From NCBI RefSeq assembly GCF_049608145.1, contig NZ_JBMYXF010000013.1, positions 1 through 64,000 of the forward strand: a DNA stretch of 64,000 bases, written 5' to 3'. Positions 1 to 8,532 of this stretch are shown here, one piece after another (the stretch's first letter is position 1; each line of letters opens with the position of its first letter). This DNA comes from Halocynthiibacter sp049608145. Lineage in GTDB: Bacteria > Pseudomonadota > Alphaproteobacteria > Rhodobacterales > Rhodobacteraceae. A program made the position numbers and the translations under genes. The notes below the pieces were generated by a model. It worked only from the letters and a program-made list of their open reading frames with translations. It ran no database searches and had not been told where the DNA came from.

Positions 1-44
1 CGGTTTTCCGGTTTTCCGGTTTTCCGGTTTTCCGGTTTTCCGGT
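1..44. repeat. Tandem repeat of the 8-mer CGGTTTTC
   Basis: The window opens inside a perfect head-to-tail array of CGGTTTTC, with five full units and a final CGGT. The array probably continues beyond the left edge, so its true length is unknown. It lies about 115 bases upstream of the YbaK-family start. Units of this kind change copy number by slippage, but no function can be assigned from sequence. Confidence 0.9.
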
Positions 45-158
45 GAAAAATGCCTATATGCCCCCTTCGTCAAGACATTAAATTCAGCCAATCCATCTGG
101 TTTGGCTTGCGGTCACACGACCGATACGCTCAACATGCGGAAAAACACGGGATACATC

Positions 159-626
159 ATGAGCAAGAGTTTAAAACGTGTGCGCGCGGCACTTGAAGAT
201 GCTGGCGTCAACGTGGACATAAAAGAAATGTCCGAAGGCACGCGCACAGCGGCTGAGGCGGCGCAGGCCGCCGGATGTGAAATCGACCAGATTGCCAAGT
301 CTATTATATTCGCCGGGGCTGAAACCGGTGGATTGTTTTTGTTCATCACGGCAGGCGGCAATCAAGTCGATCCGCAGAAAGCTGCCGCCCTTGCCGGGGA
401 AACACTGATCCGCGCGGATGCGAATGATGTGCGTAAAATGACCGGCTTTGCCATCGGTGGTGTGTCGCCGGTTGGGCATCTGACCGCACCAACAACATTT
501 TTTGATCTGCGCCTCGCTGATTTCGACGTGGTTTGGGCCGCTGCTGGCACGCCCAGACATATTTTCGCAATTTCCCCGACGGTTCTTCAGGATGTAACTG
601 GCGTGCATCCATCTGATTTTACGTAA
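159..626 (+). CDS. YbaK/EbsC-family aminoacyl-tRNA deacylase
   Basis: This is a 155-residue protein of the YbaK/ProX editing-domain family. Such free-standing cytoplasmic domains hydrolyse mischarged tRNAs, for example Cys-tRNAPro, and so protect translation fidelity. The sequence shows the family layout: a likely catalytic lysine near residue 47 in AKSIIF, a TAGGNQVD strand near 64-71, and the GFAIGGVSPVGH loop at 96-107 that shapes the substrate pocket. The start at 159 was chosen because MSKSLKRVRAAL matches the usual N-terminus. Upstream in-frame starts at 102 (TTG) and 135 would add an unusual extension, and none of the starts has a strong ribosome-binding site. Which tRNA it edits cannot be told. 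Confidence 0.85.
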   Translation: MSKSLKRVRAALEDAGVNVDIKEMSEGTRTAAEAAQAAGCEIDQIAKSIIFAGAETGGLFLFITAGGNQVDPQKAAALAGETLIRADANDVRKMTGFAIGGVSPVGHLTAPTTFFDLRLADFDVVWAAAGTPRHIFAISPTVLQDVTGVHPSDFT

Positions 627-636
627 TAAATCAGAT
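611..636. repeat. Inverted repeat straddling the ybaK-like stop codon
   Basis: Nine-base arms ATCTGATTT (611-619) and AAATCAGAT (628-636) flank an 8-nt loop and include the stop codon. No T-run follows, so this is either a weak terminator or part of the operator cluster immediately downstream. Confidence 0.5.
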
Positions 637-637
637 A

Positions 638-656
638 ATGTAAAAACTATTTACAT
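638..656. promoter_or_regulatory. Palindromic operator candidate, copy 1
   Basis: ATGTAAA-AACTA-TTTACAT is a perfect 7-bp inverted repeat around a 5-nt spacer. An identical pair of arms occurs at 696-714, with 58 bp between centres. The regulator is not identified. Confidence 0.6.
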
Positions 657-695
657 TAAGACTTGAAAGCTGCATCGGGAATGCCAATCTTGGGT

Positions 696-714
696 ATGTA
701 AACATGATTTACAT
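696..714. promoter_or_regulatory. Palindromic operator candidate, copy 2
   Basis: ATGTAAA-CATGA-TTTACAT has the same arms as copy 1 with a different 5-nt spacer. It ends 23 bases before the DUF2852 start codon, where a repressor would block transcription or initiation. Constant arms with variable spacers are typical of a dimeric regulator's site. Confidence 0.6.
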
Positions 715-737
715 TATTCAAACAACGGAGACCCGAA

Positions 738-1172
738 ATGCACACCGCAACCGCCCCCCACACTGAACAGTCAGGTAACTGGTTCTCTCGTGCAGAAGGC
801 TGGCTGGACGCACGTGGCAAAGGGGCCTGGATCGCTGCTATGGTTCTTGGCTTTATTTTTGTCTGGCCCGTCGGCCTTGCCCTTCTTGCATATATGATCT
901 GGAGTAAACGCATGTTCTCAGGCAACTGTTCTCACACACGTCAGCAAACCCGCCGCCATCGCAATTTCCGCAGTTCCGGAAATTCTGCTTTTGACAACTA
1001 TAAGGCCGATACGATTGCACGGCTTGAAGACGAACAACGCGCCTTTGAAGACTTCATGATCCGCCTGCGTGAAGCGCGCGATAAAACTGAATTTGATGAC
1101 TTCCTTGACGATCGCGCAAAACGTGCGAAAGAATCTGCTGACCTGGAAAAAGACGACCCAATCGAAGCCTGA
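738..1172 (+). CDS. DUF2852 family membrane protein
   Basis: This 144-residue protein matches the DUF2852 family, which is common in Alphaproteobacteria and has no known function. It has a polar N-terminus, one hydrophobic segment at about residues 31-54 containing WPVGLALLAYMIW, then a basic stretch followed by an acidic and basic helical tail that looks like a coiled coil. It is probably a single-pass inner-membrane protein with a cytoplasmic helical domain. A CGGAGA ribosome-binding site sits upstream of the ATG. Two identical-arm palindromes lie in its upstream region, so it is probably under a dedicated dimeric regulator. It is monocistronic, with its own terminator at 1194. Confidence 0.8.
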   Translation: MHTATAPHTEQSGNWFSRAEGWLDARGKGAWIAAMVLGFIFVWPVGLALLAYMIWSKRMFSGNCSHTRQQTRRHRNFRSSGNSAFDNYKADTIARLEDEQRAFEDFMIRLREARDKTEFDDFLDDRAKRAKESADLEKDDPIEA

Positions 1173-1193
1173 TCCTAGATCATCGCTTATCCC

Positions 1194-1221
1194 AAAACCC
1201 GCGGCGCTGGTCGCGGGTTTT
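1194..1221 (+). terminator. Rho-independent terminator after the DUF2852 gene
   Basis: AAAACCCGCG (1194-1203) and CGCGGGTTTT (1212-1221) form a 10-bp stem with an 8-nt loop ending in four T residues. The A-rich 5' arm lets it work from both sides. Confidence 0.8.
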
Positions 1222-1438
1222 ACATGTATAGCCTTTCAATTATCCCGATAGTTTTCATAAAATCCCCCTAAACATCGACGATCTTAACCTTGCGTTAGTA
1301 AAAGTCTTGGCCTTCGTCCCTGCGCTTGTTACAATTTTTGCGATGACTGGCAGTTGTTTCACCTGACGCTGTCATAGAGATTGCATCGTGAACAACCGTC
1401 CTGCGGCACAGAGATTTCCTGGGGGAGACGACAGACAG

Positions 1439-2281
1439 ATGCGCCATTCGTTGCCGATTGCACCACAGTTTTATGTTACGGCCCCTCAGCCCTGCCCCTA
1501 TCTTGAAGGCCATACCGAACGAAAGCTGTTCACCGCCTTGCAGGGGGAACATGCGACACAACTGAATGATTCATTGTCACGCCAGGGCTTTCGCCGATCC
1601 CAGAATGTTTTGTACCGGCCGTCCTGTGCGGATTGTAACGCCTGTATGTCCGCGCGCATCCGTGTGGCGGATTTCAAACCGACCCGCAGTCAGAAACGCG
1701 TGATCAAACGCAATGATGATCTGACACGTCGGGCGACGTCCCCCTGGGCAACAGAGGAACAGTTCGATCTGTTCCGGCTCTATCTTGAGACCCGGCACGC
1801 CGATGGTGGCATGGCGGATATGGATATTTTTGAATTCGCCGCAATGGTAGAAGAAACGCCGATCCGGTCCCGTGTCATCGAATATACAATTGAAGATCCC
1901 GAAGGGAACGATGACATCCTGAAAGCCGTCTGTCTGACCGATGTGCTAGAGGACGGGGTTTCGATGGTGTATTCATTCTTTGATCCGGATCGTAACAAGC
2001 TTAGCCCTGGAACATGGCTTATTCTGGATCACATCGAAATTGCCCGGTCTGCGGGCCTGCCCTATGTTTATTTAGGGTATTGGGTGCCTGGCAGCCCAAA
2101 GATGGATTACAAAGCAAAATTCCCAGCGCTTGAAATTTATCACAATGGCACATGGAAATCCCTGGATGATCCATCAGATTTTGCCAGCCGTTTCATTCAG
2201 CATCCCCTGGCGACGGATCCGATCGCAGAACAGGTTGCACGGCTTGATCTGCCCGATGTCATGACCTCGGGCGAGATCTGA
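1439..2281 (+). CDS. bpt: Aspartate/glutamate leucyltransferase
   Basis: This enzyme transfers leucine from Leu-tRNA to N-terminal Asp or Glu residues, creating N-degrons for ClpS/ClpAP. It belongs to the ATE-related Bpt family. The N-terminal domain carries the conserved Cys cluster (CPYLEG near residue 17, then RPSCADCNACMSARI near 57-70). The C-terminal GNAT-like half includes the run YVYLGYWVPGSPKMDYK, typical of R/L-transferases. The start at 1439 gives MRHSLPIAPQFYVT, the usual N-terminus, behind GGGGGAGA; a GTG start at 1388 is possible but lacks such a site. The length of 280 residues is normal. The gene stands alone and faces the TRAP operon across a shared terminator. Confidence 0.92.
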   Translation: MRHSLPIAPQFYVTAPQPCPYLEGHTERKLFTALQGEHATQLNDSLSRQGFRRSQNVLYRPSCADCNACMSARIRVADFKPTRSQKRVIKRNDDLTRRATSPWATEEQFDLFRLYLETRHADGGMADMDIFEFAAMVEETPIRSRVIEYTIEDPEGNDDILKAVCLTDVLEDGVSMVYSFFDPDRNKLSPGTWLILDHIEIARSAGLPYVYLGYWVPGSPKMDYKAKFPALEIYHNGTWKSLDDPSDFASRFIQHPLATDPIAEQVARLDLPDVMTSGEI

Positions 2282-2316
2282 TCCCCCGCCCTTTACGAAA
2301 AGACCGCCGCATACAG

Positions 2317-2354
2317 AAAAGCCGCCCCCCGGAGGATCCAGGAGGCGGCTTTTT
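2317..2354. terminator. Bidirectional terminator between bpt and the TRAP operon
   Basis: AAAAGCCGCC (2317-2326) pairs with GGCGGCTTTT (2344-2353). It has A-rich and T-rich flanks, so it should stop both bpt transcripts (+) and TRAP transcripts (-). Confidence 0.85.
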
Positions 2355-2377
2355 CAATTCAGATGTCCTTTTCAGGA

Positions 2378-4732
2378 TCAGTGCCCGATCAGGTTGGGCA
2401 CGATTGTCACGACCGATGGGAACATCCATAGCAACCACAGCCCCAGCACCTGGATCAACACAAACGGAATGATACCGCGATAGATGTGACCGGTGGTGAC
2501 ACTGGCCGGCGCAACGCCGCGCAGATAGAACAGCGCAAAGCCAAAGGGCGGCGTCAGGAAGCTGGTCTGCAGGTTCACCGCGATCATGATGGTGACCCAT
2601 TTCGGATCCATCGTGCCGCCGTAAATCACCGGGCCAACGATTGGGATCACGATGTAAATGATTTCAAGGAAATCAAGCACAAAGCCCAGCACAAACAGCA
2701 CCAGCATCACGATCAGGAAGACGGTGAATTCATCGTCAAAGCTTTTCAGGAATTGCTGGATGTAATGTTCGCCCCCAAAGGAGATCACCACAAGGTTCAG
2801 CAGCTGCGAACCGATCAGAATGGTGAACACCATGCTGGTCACTTTCGCAGTTTCCCGCACAACAGGCGACAGAACCGCCCCACGCCACAGAACCCAGCAT
2901 GCCCAAAGCAGGCCGAACATCACAGTGACCCAAGCCGCCATAGCAACCACATATGCGATCATGTCTTCCAGCGGCACTTCGGCCCGGCCAATGCGCAAAT
3001 CGAAATTCACGCCCACAAGGATCATCACAACGATTGCAAAGGCTGTCACCAGAACACCACGACCCGTGCCGCCCTGATCCTGCAACTTGCGGAAGGCCGC
3101 AAGCATGATCGCCCCGCCTGCCCCAAGAGCTGCGGCAGGTGTTGGGTTGGTGATGCCACCAAGGATAGAACCCAGAACCGCCACGATCAAAACCAGAGGT
3201 GGGAAAACCACCCGGATCAGATCGTTGCGCCCCAGCATAATCGCGGCTTCCCGTGCACCGTAGATCGCCAGAACCCCAGGGATCGCCAGCCAAAGGAAGG
3301 TCACACCGGATGATGTGACCGGCGTGATAAACGCCACATCCACAGCCAGCATGCCCAACAGGCCAATGGCACCAATGATCAGCGGTTTGCGTTCGCCGTG
3401 CAGTTCAACACCACGCGCCATTGCCAGAACCAGACCAAAGAGCACAACAAACGCCATGATCCCAGCCCCAATCGGTGCAGCCGCTGCGATTTTCGCCAGA
3501 CGGGTTTCTTCGATTTCATCCGCTGTCAGGGCCACAGATTCCTGTGTGCCACCGGCGGCCGTAATTTCGACCTGTTCCGCAACCGCGATGTCCCATGCCT
3601 CCTGACCATGCAGGTCAATCATGGATGCCTGACATTGTTCGCCGACATTTGTACGCAGAGACGCGCTTGCGCCAACGTCAGAATAGCTGTCAACGATGAT
3701 GGTTTGTGAGCCTGATACATTGAATGTGCTCGCCGCAATCACAAAGCCGATGATGCCAAGAGGAACCGCAAGGAACCAAGTCAGACTGTGCGCACGGGTT
3801 GTCGCGCCACCGCTGGACCCTGGCACATGCACAGCAGGTGCGTGATGTGGGCGGAACATGGCGTAACCAAAGGCGTAAAGCGCATAAAGCATCGCCAGCA
3901 AAATACCCGGCAGCAGAGCCGCCTGGAACAATGTGCCCACGGAAACAACCGCGGCTTCGCCCAGATATGTCAGTGCGTCGGAACAACCGGCTTCCTGTGC
4001 GCGGGCTTCCTGTGCGGCGGAATAAAGATCGCCGGCAAGCGTGCCCAACAGAACAATCACGATGGATGGCGGAATGATCTGGCCCAATGTGCCAGAGGCC
4101 GCGATCACCCCAGTTGCCAGTTCCGGGCTGTAGTTGTTGCGCAGCATGGTTGGCAGGGACAAAAGGCCCATGGTCACAACGGTTGCACCAACGATCCCGG
4201 TAGAGGCCGCAAGGAAGGCCCCCACAACAACCACGGAAACCGCCAGACCACCAGGCAGAGGGCCAAAGACTTTGGCCATGGTTGTCAGCAGGTCATTTGC
4301 GATCTTGGAACGCTCCAGCGTGATACCCATCAGAACAAACATCAAAACCGCCAGAAGGGTTTCAATAGATTGCCCCGCAAGAACGCGTTCGTTCATCCGA
4401 TTGACAATAAAGGAAATATTACGATCCAGCGCTGTTTCCCAACCGCGTGTGAACACAGGTTCTGCGATTGTCGGCAAGTCCGGATACCTAAACAGGCTGA
4501 TCGTATCCGGGTGAAGCCCCGAATTGGTCAGTTGTTTATAAGCCTCGGAACTTGTGTCCACCGCCGCATGTACCAGCAGGCCGGACGAGTCCAAACCCGC
4601 AATAATTGCAAAGGAAATAACCCCGGCCCCGCCAATTGCGAAAGCCACCGGAAAGCCGGAAAGGATCCCGGCAAACAGGCTGAGGAATACGATAATCAGG
4701 CCGACTTCTACGCCATCTAGTCCAAAAAACAT
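2378..4732 (-). CDS. TRAP transporter large permease, extended form
   Basis: This is the DctM-type (ion transporter superfamily) subunit of a sodium-driven TRAP uptake system in the inner membrane. Family hallmarks are GTLGQIIPPSIVIVLLGTLAGDLY near residues 214-237, GGITNPTPAAALGAG near 525-539, and the C-terminal LDFLEIIYIVIPIVGP region. At 784 residues it is much longer than the usual 425-450. Extra sequence lies at about 50-120 (mostly soluble) and about 300-500 (two or more additional membrane spans around a soluble stretch). Such long permeases do occur with this subfamily in Rhodobacterales. It is the last gene of dctP-dctQ-dctM, 16 bases after dctQ. The substrate is not determined. Confidence 0.9.
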   Translation of the reverse strand: MFFGLDGVEVGLIIVFLSLFAGILSGFPVAFAIGGAGVISFAIIAGLDSSGLLVHAAVDTSSEAYKQLTNSGLHPDTISLFRYPDLPTIAEPVFTRGWETALDRNISFIVNRMNERVLAGQSIETLLAVLMFVLMGITLERSKIANDLLTTMAKVFGPLPGGLAVSVVVVGAFLAASTGIVGATVVTMGLLSLPTMLRNNYSPELATGVIAASGTLGQIIPPSIVIVLLGTLAGDLYSAAQEARAQEAGCSDALTYLGEAAVVSVGTLFQAALLPGILLAMLYALYAFGYAMFRPHHAPAVHVPGSSGGATTRAHSLTWFLAVPLGIIGFVIAASTFNVSGSQTIIVDSYSDVGASASLRTNVGEQCQASMIDLHGQEAWDIAVAEQVEITAAGGTQESVALTADEIEETRLAKIAAAAPIGAGIMAFVVLFGLVLAMARGVELHGERKPLIIGAIGLLGMLAVDVAFITPVTSSGVTFLWLAIPGVLAIYGAREAAIMLGRNDLIRVVFPPLVLIVAVLGSILGGITNPTPAAALGAGGAIMLAAFRKLQDQGGTGRGVLVTAFAIVVMILVGVNFDLRIGRAEVPLEDMIAYVVAMAAWVTVMFGLLWACWVLWRGAVLSPVVRETAKVTSMVFTILIGSQLLNLVVISFGGEHYIQQFLKSFDDEFTVFLIVMLVLFVLGFVLDFLEIIYIVIPIVGPVIYGGTMDPKWVTIMIAVNLQTSFLTPPFGFALFYLRGVAPASVTTGHIYRGIIPFVLIQVLGLWLLWMFPSVVTIVPNLIGH

Positions 4733-4748
4733 CTATCTCATCCCGCCC

Positions 4749-5672
4749 TTAATGCGTGCCTTCGTAGGCTTCTTCACCCTCACCGAGGGTGTCTTTATCG
4801 AGGTGTTTACCCTCGCTTGCTTCGCCTTCTTTGCGTTCCAGATAAGACCGCCAGAAGAAGGACCAACCGTGGATAAATACAAGGCCCGCGAATGTGACCA
4901 GCAGGATCTTGAAGAGGAAGTACATATCAAAGCCTGACGGGCTGAAACCGATGGTTTCCACATTCCAGCGAATGGCGCGGGCTTTGGTGATCAGACGATC
5001 AAGACTGTCAGAGGCGGAAGGTTTTGGCACCACCAGGTGACGCCACATGAAATACCAGCCGTACATCCAGGTCAGAACCGCCGCAGGCAGCATAAAGACC
5101 AGGGCGCCAAACATGTCGATTGTGCGTTTTGTGCGAAATTTCACGCCAGAATAGACCAGATCGACGCGCACATGGCTGCCCTGCACAAAGGTGTAAGTCG
5201 CACACAGCGTGACGATGATGGCGTTTTCAAACTTCAGCATCTCAGCCCACCAGCTGACATCTTTGTTCATGCCTTCGCCAAAGAAATAAGGGATGGTGGA
5301 TGCTGTAAAGATCCGTTGCATAAAGACGATCATGATTTGCTGCAGCACCATGATCAAACCAGCCCAAGCCGCGATCCGGCCCAGCCCATTGGCCAAGCCT
5401 TCGGTGATGCGCACAAGTCGCCACATAAATTCGTTTCGGAAGATACCGATGATGGTCAGCACAAGGAAGGCTGTGAAGATCACAAAGAAAAATTCAATCG
5501 AACCACCGTAATAGATAAAGCGCATCAGCGATTGCTTGATCTCTACTTCGGGCATGTTTCCATTGATATAGGGCAGCCAAGACAGCCAGCTCCCCGGATG
5601 TGTCAGCGCATAACCAAGATTGTAAAACGCCATAGCGAGGTTCGTTAAGAACCAGGTAATGCCATCAAGCAT
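4749..5672 (-). CDS. TRAP transporter small permease, extended form
   Basis: This is the DctQ-type small membrane subunit that pairs with the large permease at 2378-4732. The signature GSHVRVDLVY follows a membrane span in the second half, and the protein ends with a charged cytoplasmic tail. I count five or six hydrophobic segments in 307 residues, against four in about 170 for classical DctQ, so both membrane subunits of this transporter are enlarged. A GGGGAAGG site lies directly upstream of the ATG. The gene is separated from dctP by a 129-base gap holding a strong hairpin, which would let dctP be made in excess. Confidence 0.88.
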   Translation of the reverse strand: MLDGITWFLTNLAMAFYNLGYALTHPGSWLSWLPYINGNMPEVEIKQSLMRFIYYGGSIEFFFVIFTAFLVLTIIGIFRNEFMWRLVRITEGLANGLGRIAAWAGLIMVLQQIMIVFMQRIFTASTIPYFFGEGMNKDVSWWAEMLKFENAIIVTLCATYTFVQGSHVRVDLVYSGVKFRTKRTIDMFGALVFMLPAAVLTWMYGWYFMWRHLVVPKPSASDSLDRLITKARAIRWNVETIGFSPSGFDMYFLFKILLVTFAGLVFIHGWSFFWRSYLERKEGEASEGKHLDKDTLGEGEEAYEGTH

Positions 5673-5753
5673 ACCTTCCCCCTGCAGTCAGTGCATAGGC
5701 CCCCGCCCATGCGTCTTTTGTTGCCCGGTAGGTCCGGGTCGAACATTGGAAAG

Positions 5754-5779
5754 CTCCGGGCCCGTTTCCAGGCCCGGAG
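5754..5779 (-). promoter_or_regulatory. Intercistronic hairpin between dctP and dctQ
   Basis: CTCCGGGCC (5754-5762) and GGCCCGGAG (5771-5779) form a 9-bp GC-rich stem with an 8-nt loop. There is only a weak T-run on the minus strand, so partial termination or 3'-end protection of the dctP message is more likely than full termination. This is a common way to make more binding protein than permease. Confidence 0.6.
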
Positions 5780-5801
5780 TAAATTAAGCAGCCATTATGG
5801 C

Positions 5802-6884
5802 TTAGCCCATGATGCGGTCACGCTGCGCGCGGTATGCACCTTCGGATTTTGTCAGCCAGCCGGAAGAGGCAGACATGGAAGATTCAACAGATGCGCGCAC
5901 TTTTGCGAACAGTTCGTCATCCATGTACTGGTCCAGAACTTCGCCAGTTGCAGTCGCCATTGAATCCCAAACTGCGTCAGGGAATTCGAGGGTTTTCACG
6001 CCGCCAGCCTGCAGACGCACAAGCGCTTCACCGTTGTTGGCGAGGAACTGTGCAAGGTTCCATTGGTTGGCTTCTGCGGATGCAATTTCGATGATTTTCT
6101 GATGCGCTGGGGACAGCTCATCGAAAACGTCACGGTTGGTTGCAAGGGACAGACCTGCGCCTGGCTCGTGGAAACCAGCGGTGTAGTAAGTTTTGGTGAT
6201 TTCTTGGAAACCAGCTTTCTCATCCGCCCATGGGCCGATCCATTCGGTGCCGTCAATCGCGCCGGATGCCAGCGCCTGGTACACTTCGGACCCAGGAAGG
6301 TTTTGTACAGATGCGCCCAGTTTGGACAGCGCTTGGCCGCCAAGACCAGGCATACGGAATTTCAGACCTTGGAAGTCTTCAGCCGTCTGGATTTCTTTGT
6401 TGAACCAGCCACCAGCCTGTGCGCCGGTGTTACCAGCGAGGAAGGATTTCAGGCCAAAGATTTCGCCCAGCTCGTCATGCAGTTCCATGCCGCCAGCGTG
6501 GTAATACCAGTTGGACAGTTCCTGCGCGGTCATGCCGAAAGGCACAGCGGTGAAATACGCATATGCAGGGTGCTGACCTACAAAGTAGTAATCAGCCGCG
6601 TGATACATGTCGGCCTGACCAGAGGTCACAGCGTCAAACACTTCCAAAGCGCCAACAAGTTCGCCAGCCGCTTTGATTTCAACAGTCAGGCTGCCGTCGG
6701 ACATTGCGTTGATAGAGTTTGCAGCGCGCTCAGCCGCGTCAAAAACGCCAGCGAGACCACGGCCCCATGCAGTAACCATGGTCAGTGTGCGGTTGCCGGT
6801 CGCGTAAGCAGGTGCGGCCAGTGTAGAAGCAGCAGCAGCGGTGCCGCCGAGTGCAGATGTTCTCAGAAATGAACGACGATCCAT
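5802..6884 (-). CDS. TRAP transporter substrate-binding protein, DctP/TakP family
   Basis: This periplasmic solute-binding protein delivers its ligand to the TRAP permease. The N-terminus MDRRSFLRTSALGG followed by a hydrophobic stretch and APAYA reads as a twin-arginine signal with cleavage near residue 28. The core segment GGWFNKEIQTAEDFQGLKF, the following FRMPGLGGQ and the DGTEWIGPW region resemble the TakP branch (2-oxoacid binders). This hints at an organic-acid ligand but does not prove it. The length of 360 residues is normal. It is the first gene of the TRAP operon, behind GGGAGAG, with a structured upstream region at 6959-7020. Confidence 0.9.
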   Translation of the reverse strand: MDRRSFLRTSALGGTAAAASTLAAPAYATGNRTLTMVTAWGRGLAGVFDAAERAANSINAMSDGSLTVEIKAAGELVGALEVFDAVTSGQADMYHAADYYFVGQHPAYAYFTAVPFGMTAQELSNWYYHAGGMELHDELGEIFGLKSFLAGNTGAQAGGWFNKEIQTAEDFQGLKFRMPGLGGQALSKLGASVQNLPGSEVYQALASGAIDGTEWIGPWADEKAGFQEITKTYYTAGFHEPGAGLSLATNRDVFDELSPAHQKIIEIASAEANQWNLAQFLANNGEALVRLQAGGVKTLEFPDAVWDSMATATGEVLDQYMDDELFAKVRASVESSMSASSGWLTKSEGAYRAQRDRIMG

Positions 6885-6958
6885 TAACGTCTCTCCCGTT
6901 GAATTGCGCCCGCAGCGTTTCCCGTGCGGAACTTAAGGTGCGGCGACCCTACGACGTC

Positions 6959-7020
6959 TCAGGCCTTCGGAAAAGCCTGAATTTCAGGCAAAACGCCGCG
7001 TCGCTTTTGATTTGCGACGC
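6959..7020 (-). promoter_or_regulatory. Structured leader region of the TRAP operon
   Basis: Most of the 302-base gap between dctP and the MDR gene has no gene. It contains a 7-bp stem (GCGTCGC 6998-7004, GCGACGC 7014-7020). Beside it are three consecutive complementary arms: TCAGGC (6959-6964), GCCTGA (6975-6980) and TCAGGC (6984-6989). The middle arm can pair with either neighbour but not both. The region lies 75-136 bases upstream of the dctP start, so it could be in the 5' UTR. The rest of the gap shows no clear signal. Confidence 0.45.
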
Positions 7021-7186
7021 GCAACTGCGGGTTTTGGTAAGAAAATATGACCAAAACTACCGCCATTGAAATGCGATTCAATCCGTGCATTTATTTCAGA
7101 AACGACCAGTTTGTTGCTGTGATCTGGTTTTAGGGAATGCGAATCTGTTGCGTTTCACCTGATAACCAAGCTGACGGGGCTGATTC

Positions 7187-8236
7187 ATGACTTCACTTCC
7201 AACGATAATGTCCGGCATCCTTCTTATGGGGCACGGCGGCTATGACAGATTGTGTTTCAGCGATACGATCGCCGTGCCGGATCCCGTCGCAGGTGAGGTA
7301 CTGATCCGGGTGCATGCCGCTGCGGTCAACAATACCGATCTCAACACGCGCCTGGGCTGGTATTCCAAAGGGGATGCCGAAGCGGAAGATGCCACCTGGT
7401 CCGGTACCGCCTTGCAGTTTCCCCGCATTCAGGGCGCGGATGTCTGTGGTGAAATCGTTGCGGTGGGCGACACTGTTGATCCGGCCCGCATTGGGGAACG
7501 TGTGTTGATCGAACCCAGCCTGCATGAAGCCAATGGCGCCCCCCTGAGCACACCTTGGTATTTCGGATCTGAATGTGACGGTGGGTTTGCACAATATACA
7601 CGTGTGGCGGCCCGCTATGCCCATCCGATCAATAGCCCGTTGAGCGCAGTCGAACTGGCGTCGTTCCCCTGTTCCTATTCAACCGCCGAAAATATGCTGA
7701 CCCGGGCGCAGCTGAAGGCCGGTGAAACGGTTCTGATCACCGGGGCGTCCGGTGGGGTTGGATCAGCCGCAATTCAACTGGCCAAAGCGCGCGGCGCATA
7801 TGTTATTGCGATCACCTCTGCCGCGAAGGCGGATGAGTTGCGGGCAATCGGGGCGGATGAAACCCTAGAGCGCGCCACAGATTTGCGCAAAACCCCGGGC
7901 ATGAACAGTGTCGATGTGGTGGTTGATCTGGTGGCAGGCCCCGCATGGCCACAACTGCCAGACGTTCTGCGCCCCGGCGGACGATATGCCGTGTCCGGTG
8001 CAATTGGTGGGCCGATGGTCGAACTGGATGTGCGCACATTATACCTGAAAGATCTCAGCTTTTTTGGCTGTACCATTCTGGAACCCCAGGTTTTTCCAAA
8101 CCTGGTCAAACTGATTGAGACAGGCAAGATCCGCCCCTTGGTGGCACAGACATGGCCATTGCAGGATATCATCGAAGCCCAGAAAGCCTTTGAAAGCAAA
8201 TCCCATATAGGCAAAATCGTATTGGAAATTCCGTAA
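7187..8236 (+). CDS. Zinc-type alcohol dehydrogenase / quinone oxidoreductase (MDR family)
   Basis: This is a 349-residue member of the medium-chain dehydrogenase/reductase superfamily. It has an N-terminal GroES-like domain (residues about 8-130) and a Rossmann NAD(P)H domain carrying GASGGVGSAAIQLAKARGA near 185. HAAAVNNTDLNTRLGWY replaces the Cys-based zinc site of classical alcohol dehydrogenases, so it is probably a zinc-independent quinone-oxidoreductase-like enzyme. No neighbour fixes the substrate. It stands alone between the divergent TRAP operon and the ilv leader. An ATG at 7208 is an alternative start and would begin at MSGILLMGHGGYDR. Confidence 0.85.
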   Translation: MTSLPTIMSGILLMGHGGYDRLCFSDTIAVPDPVAGEVLIRVHAAAVNNTDLNTRLGWYSKGDAEAEDATWSGTALQFPRIQGADVCGEIVAVGDTVDPARIGERVLIEPSLHEANGAPLSTPWYFGSECDGGFAQYTRVAARYAHPINSPLSAVELASFPCSYSTAENMLTRAQLKAGETVLITGASGGVGSAAIQLAKARGAYVIAITSAAKADELRAIGADETLERATDLRKTPGMNSVDVVVDLVAGPAWPQLPDVLRPGGRYAVSGAIGGPMVELDVRTLYLKDLSFFGCTILEPQVFPNLVKLIETGKIRPLVAQTWPLQDIIEAQKAFESKSHIGKIVLEIP

Positions 8237-8532
8237 GGAGGCCCAGACCATCCGGATGGTAAAACGAACGCAACATACGGGGCCATTCGAGACACCTTCC
8301 CCCCACAATCCTTGCTTCGCGCATATTCATGGTGACCCGGGAGCAATCAACATATTGACCTTGGGCGGCCAGCCGCCTGAAATGCAGCATATGGGCAATC
8401 CGCACAAGGGCACAGCCAGAATCTGGCACGAAAGCTGACCTGATTTTGCGAAAATTCGCCCTGAAACGTAAAATTTGCAACTTTCGGAAAGATTTTTTTC
8501 ACCCGAGGACACTTTATTACGCATTTTGCCTG
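8237..8532. other. Intergenic stretch before the ilv promoter, no gene seen
   Basis: No convincing reading frame or RNA gene was found in these 296 bases. They separate the MDR gene from the ilvBN control region and may hold further regulator sites, but none could be picked out with confidence. Confidence 0.5.

Noticed and set aside
1..44. CRISPR array
   Set aside because: The units are 8 bases with no spacers, so this is a simple tandem repeat.
3788..4720. Plus-strand open frame of 310 codons opposite the TRAP large permease
   Set aside because: Gln/Arg/His-rich shadow of a conserved membrane protein on the other strand.
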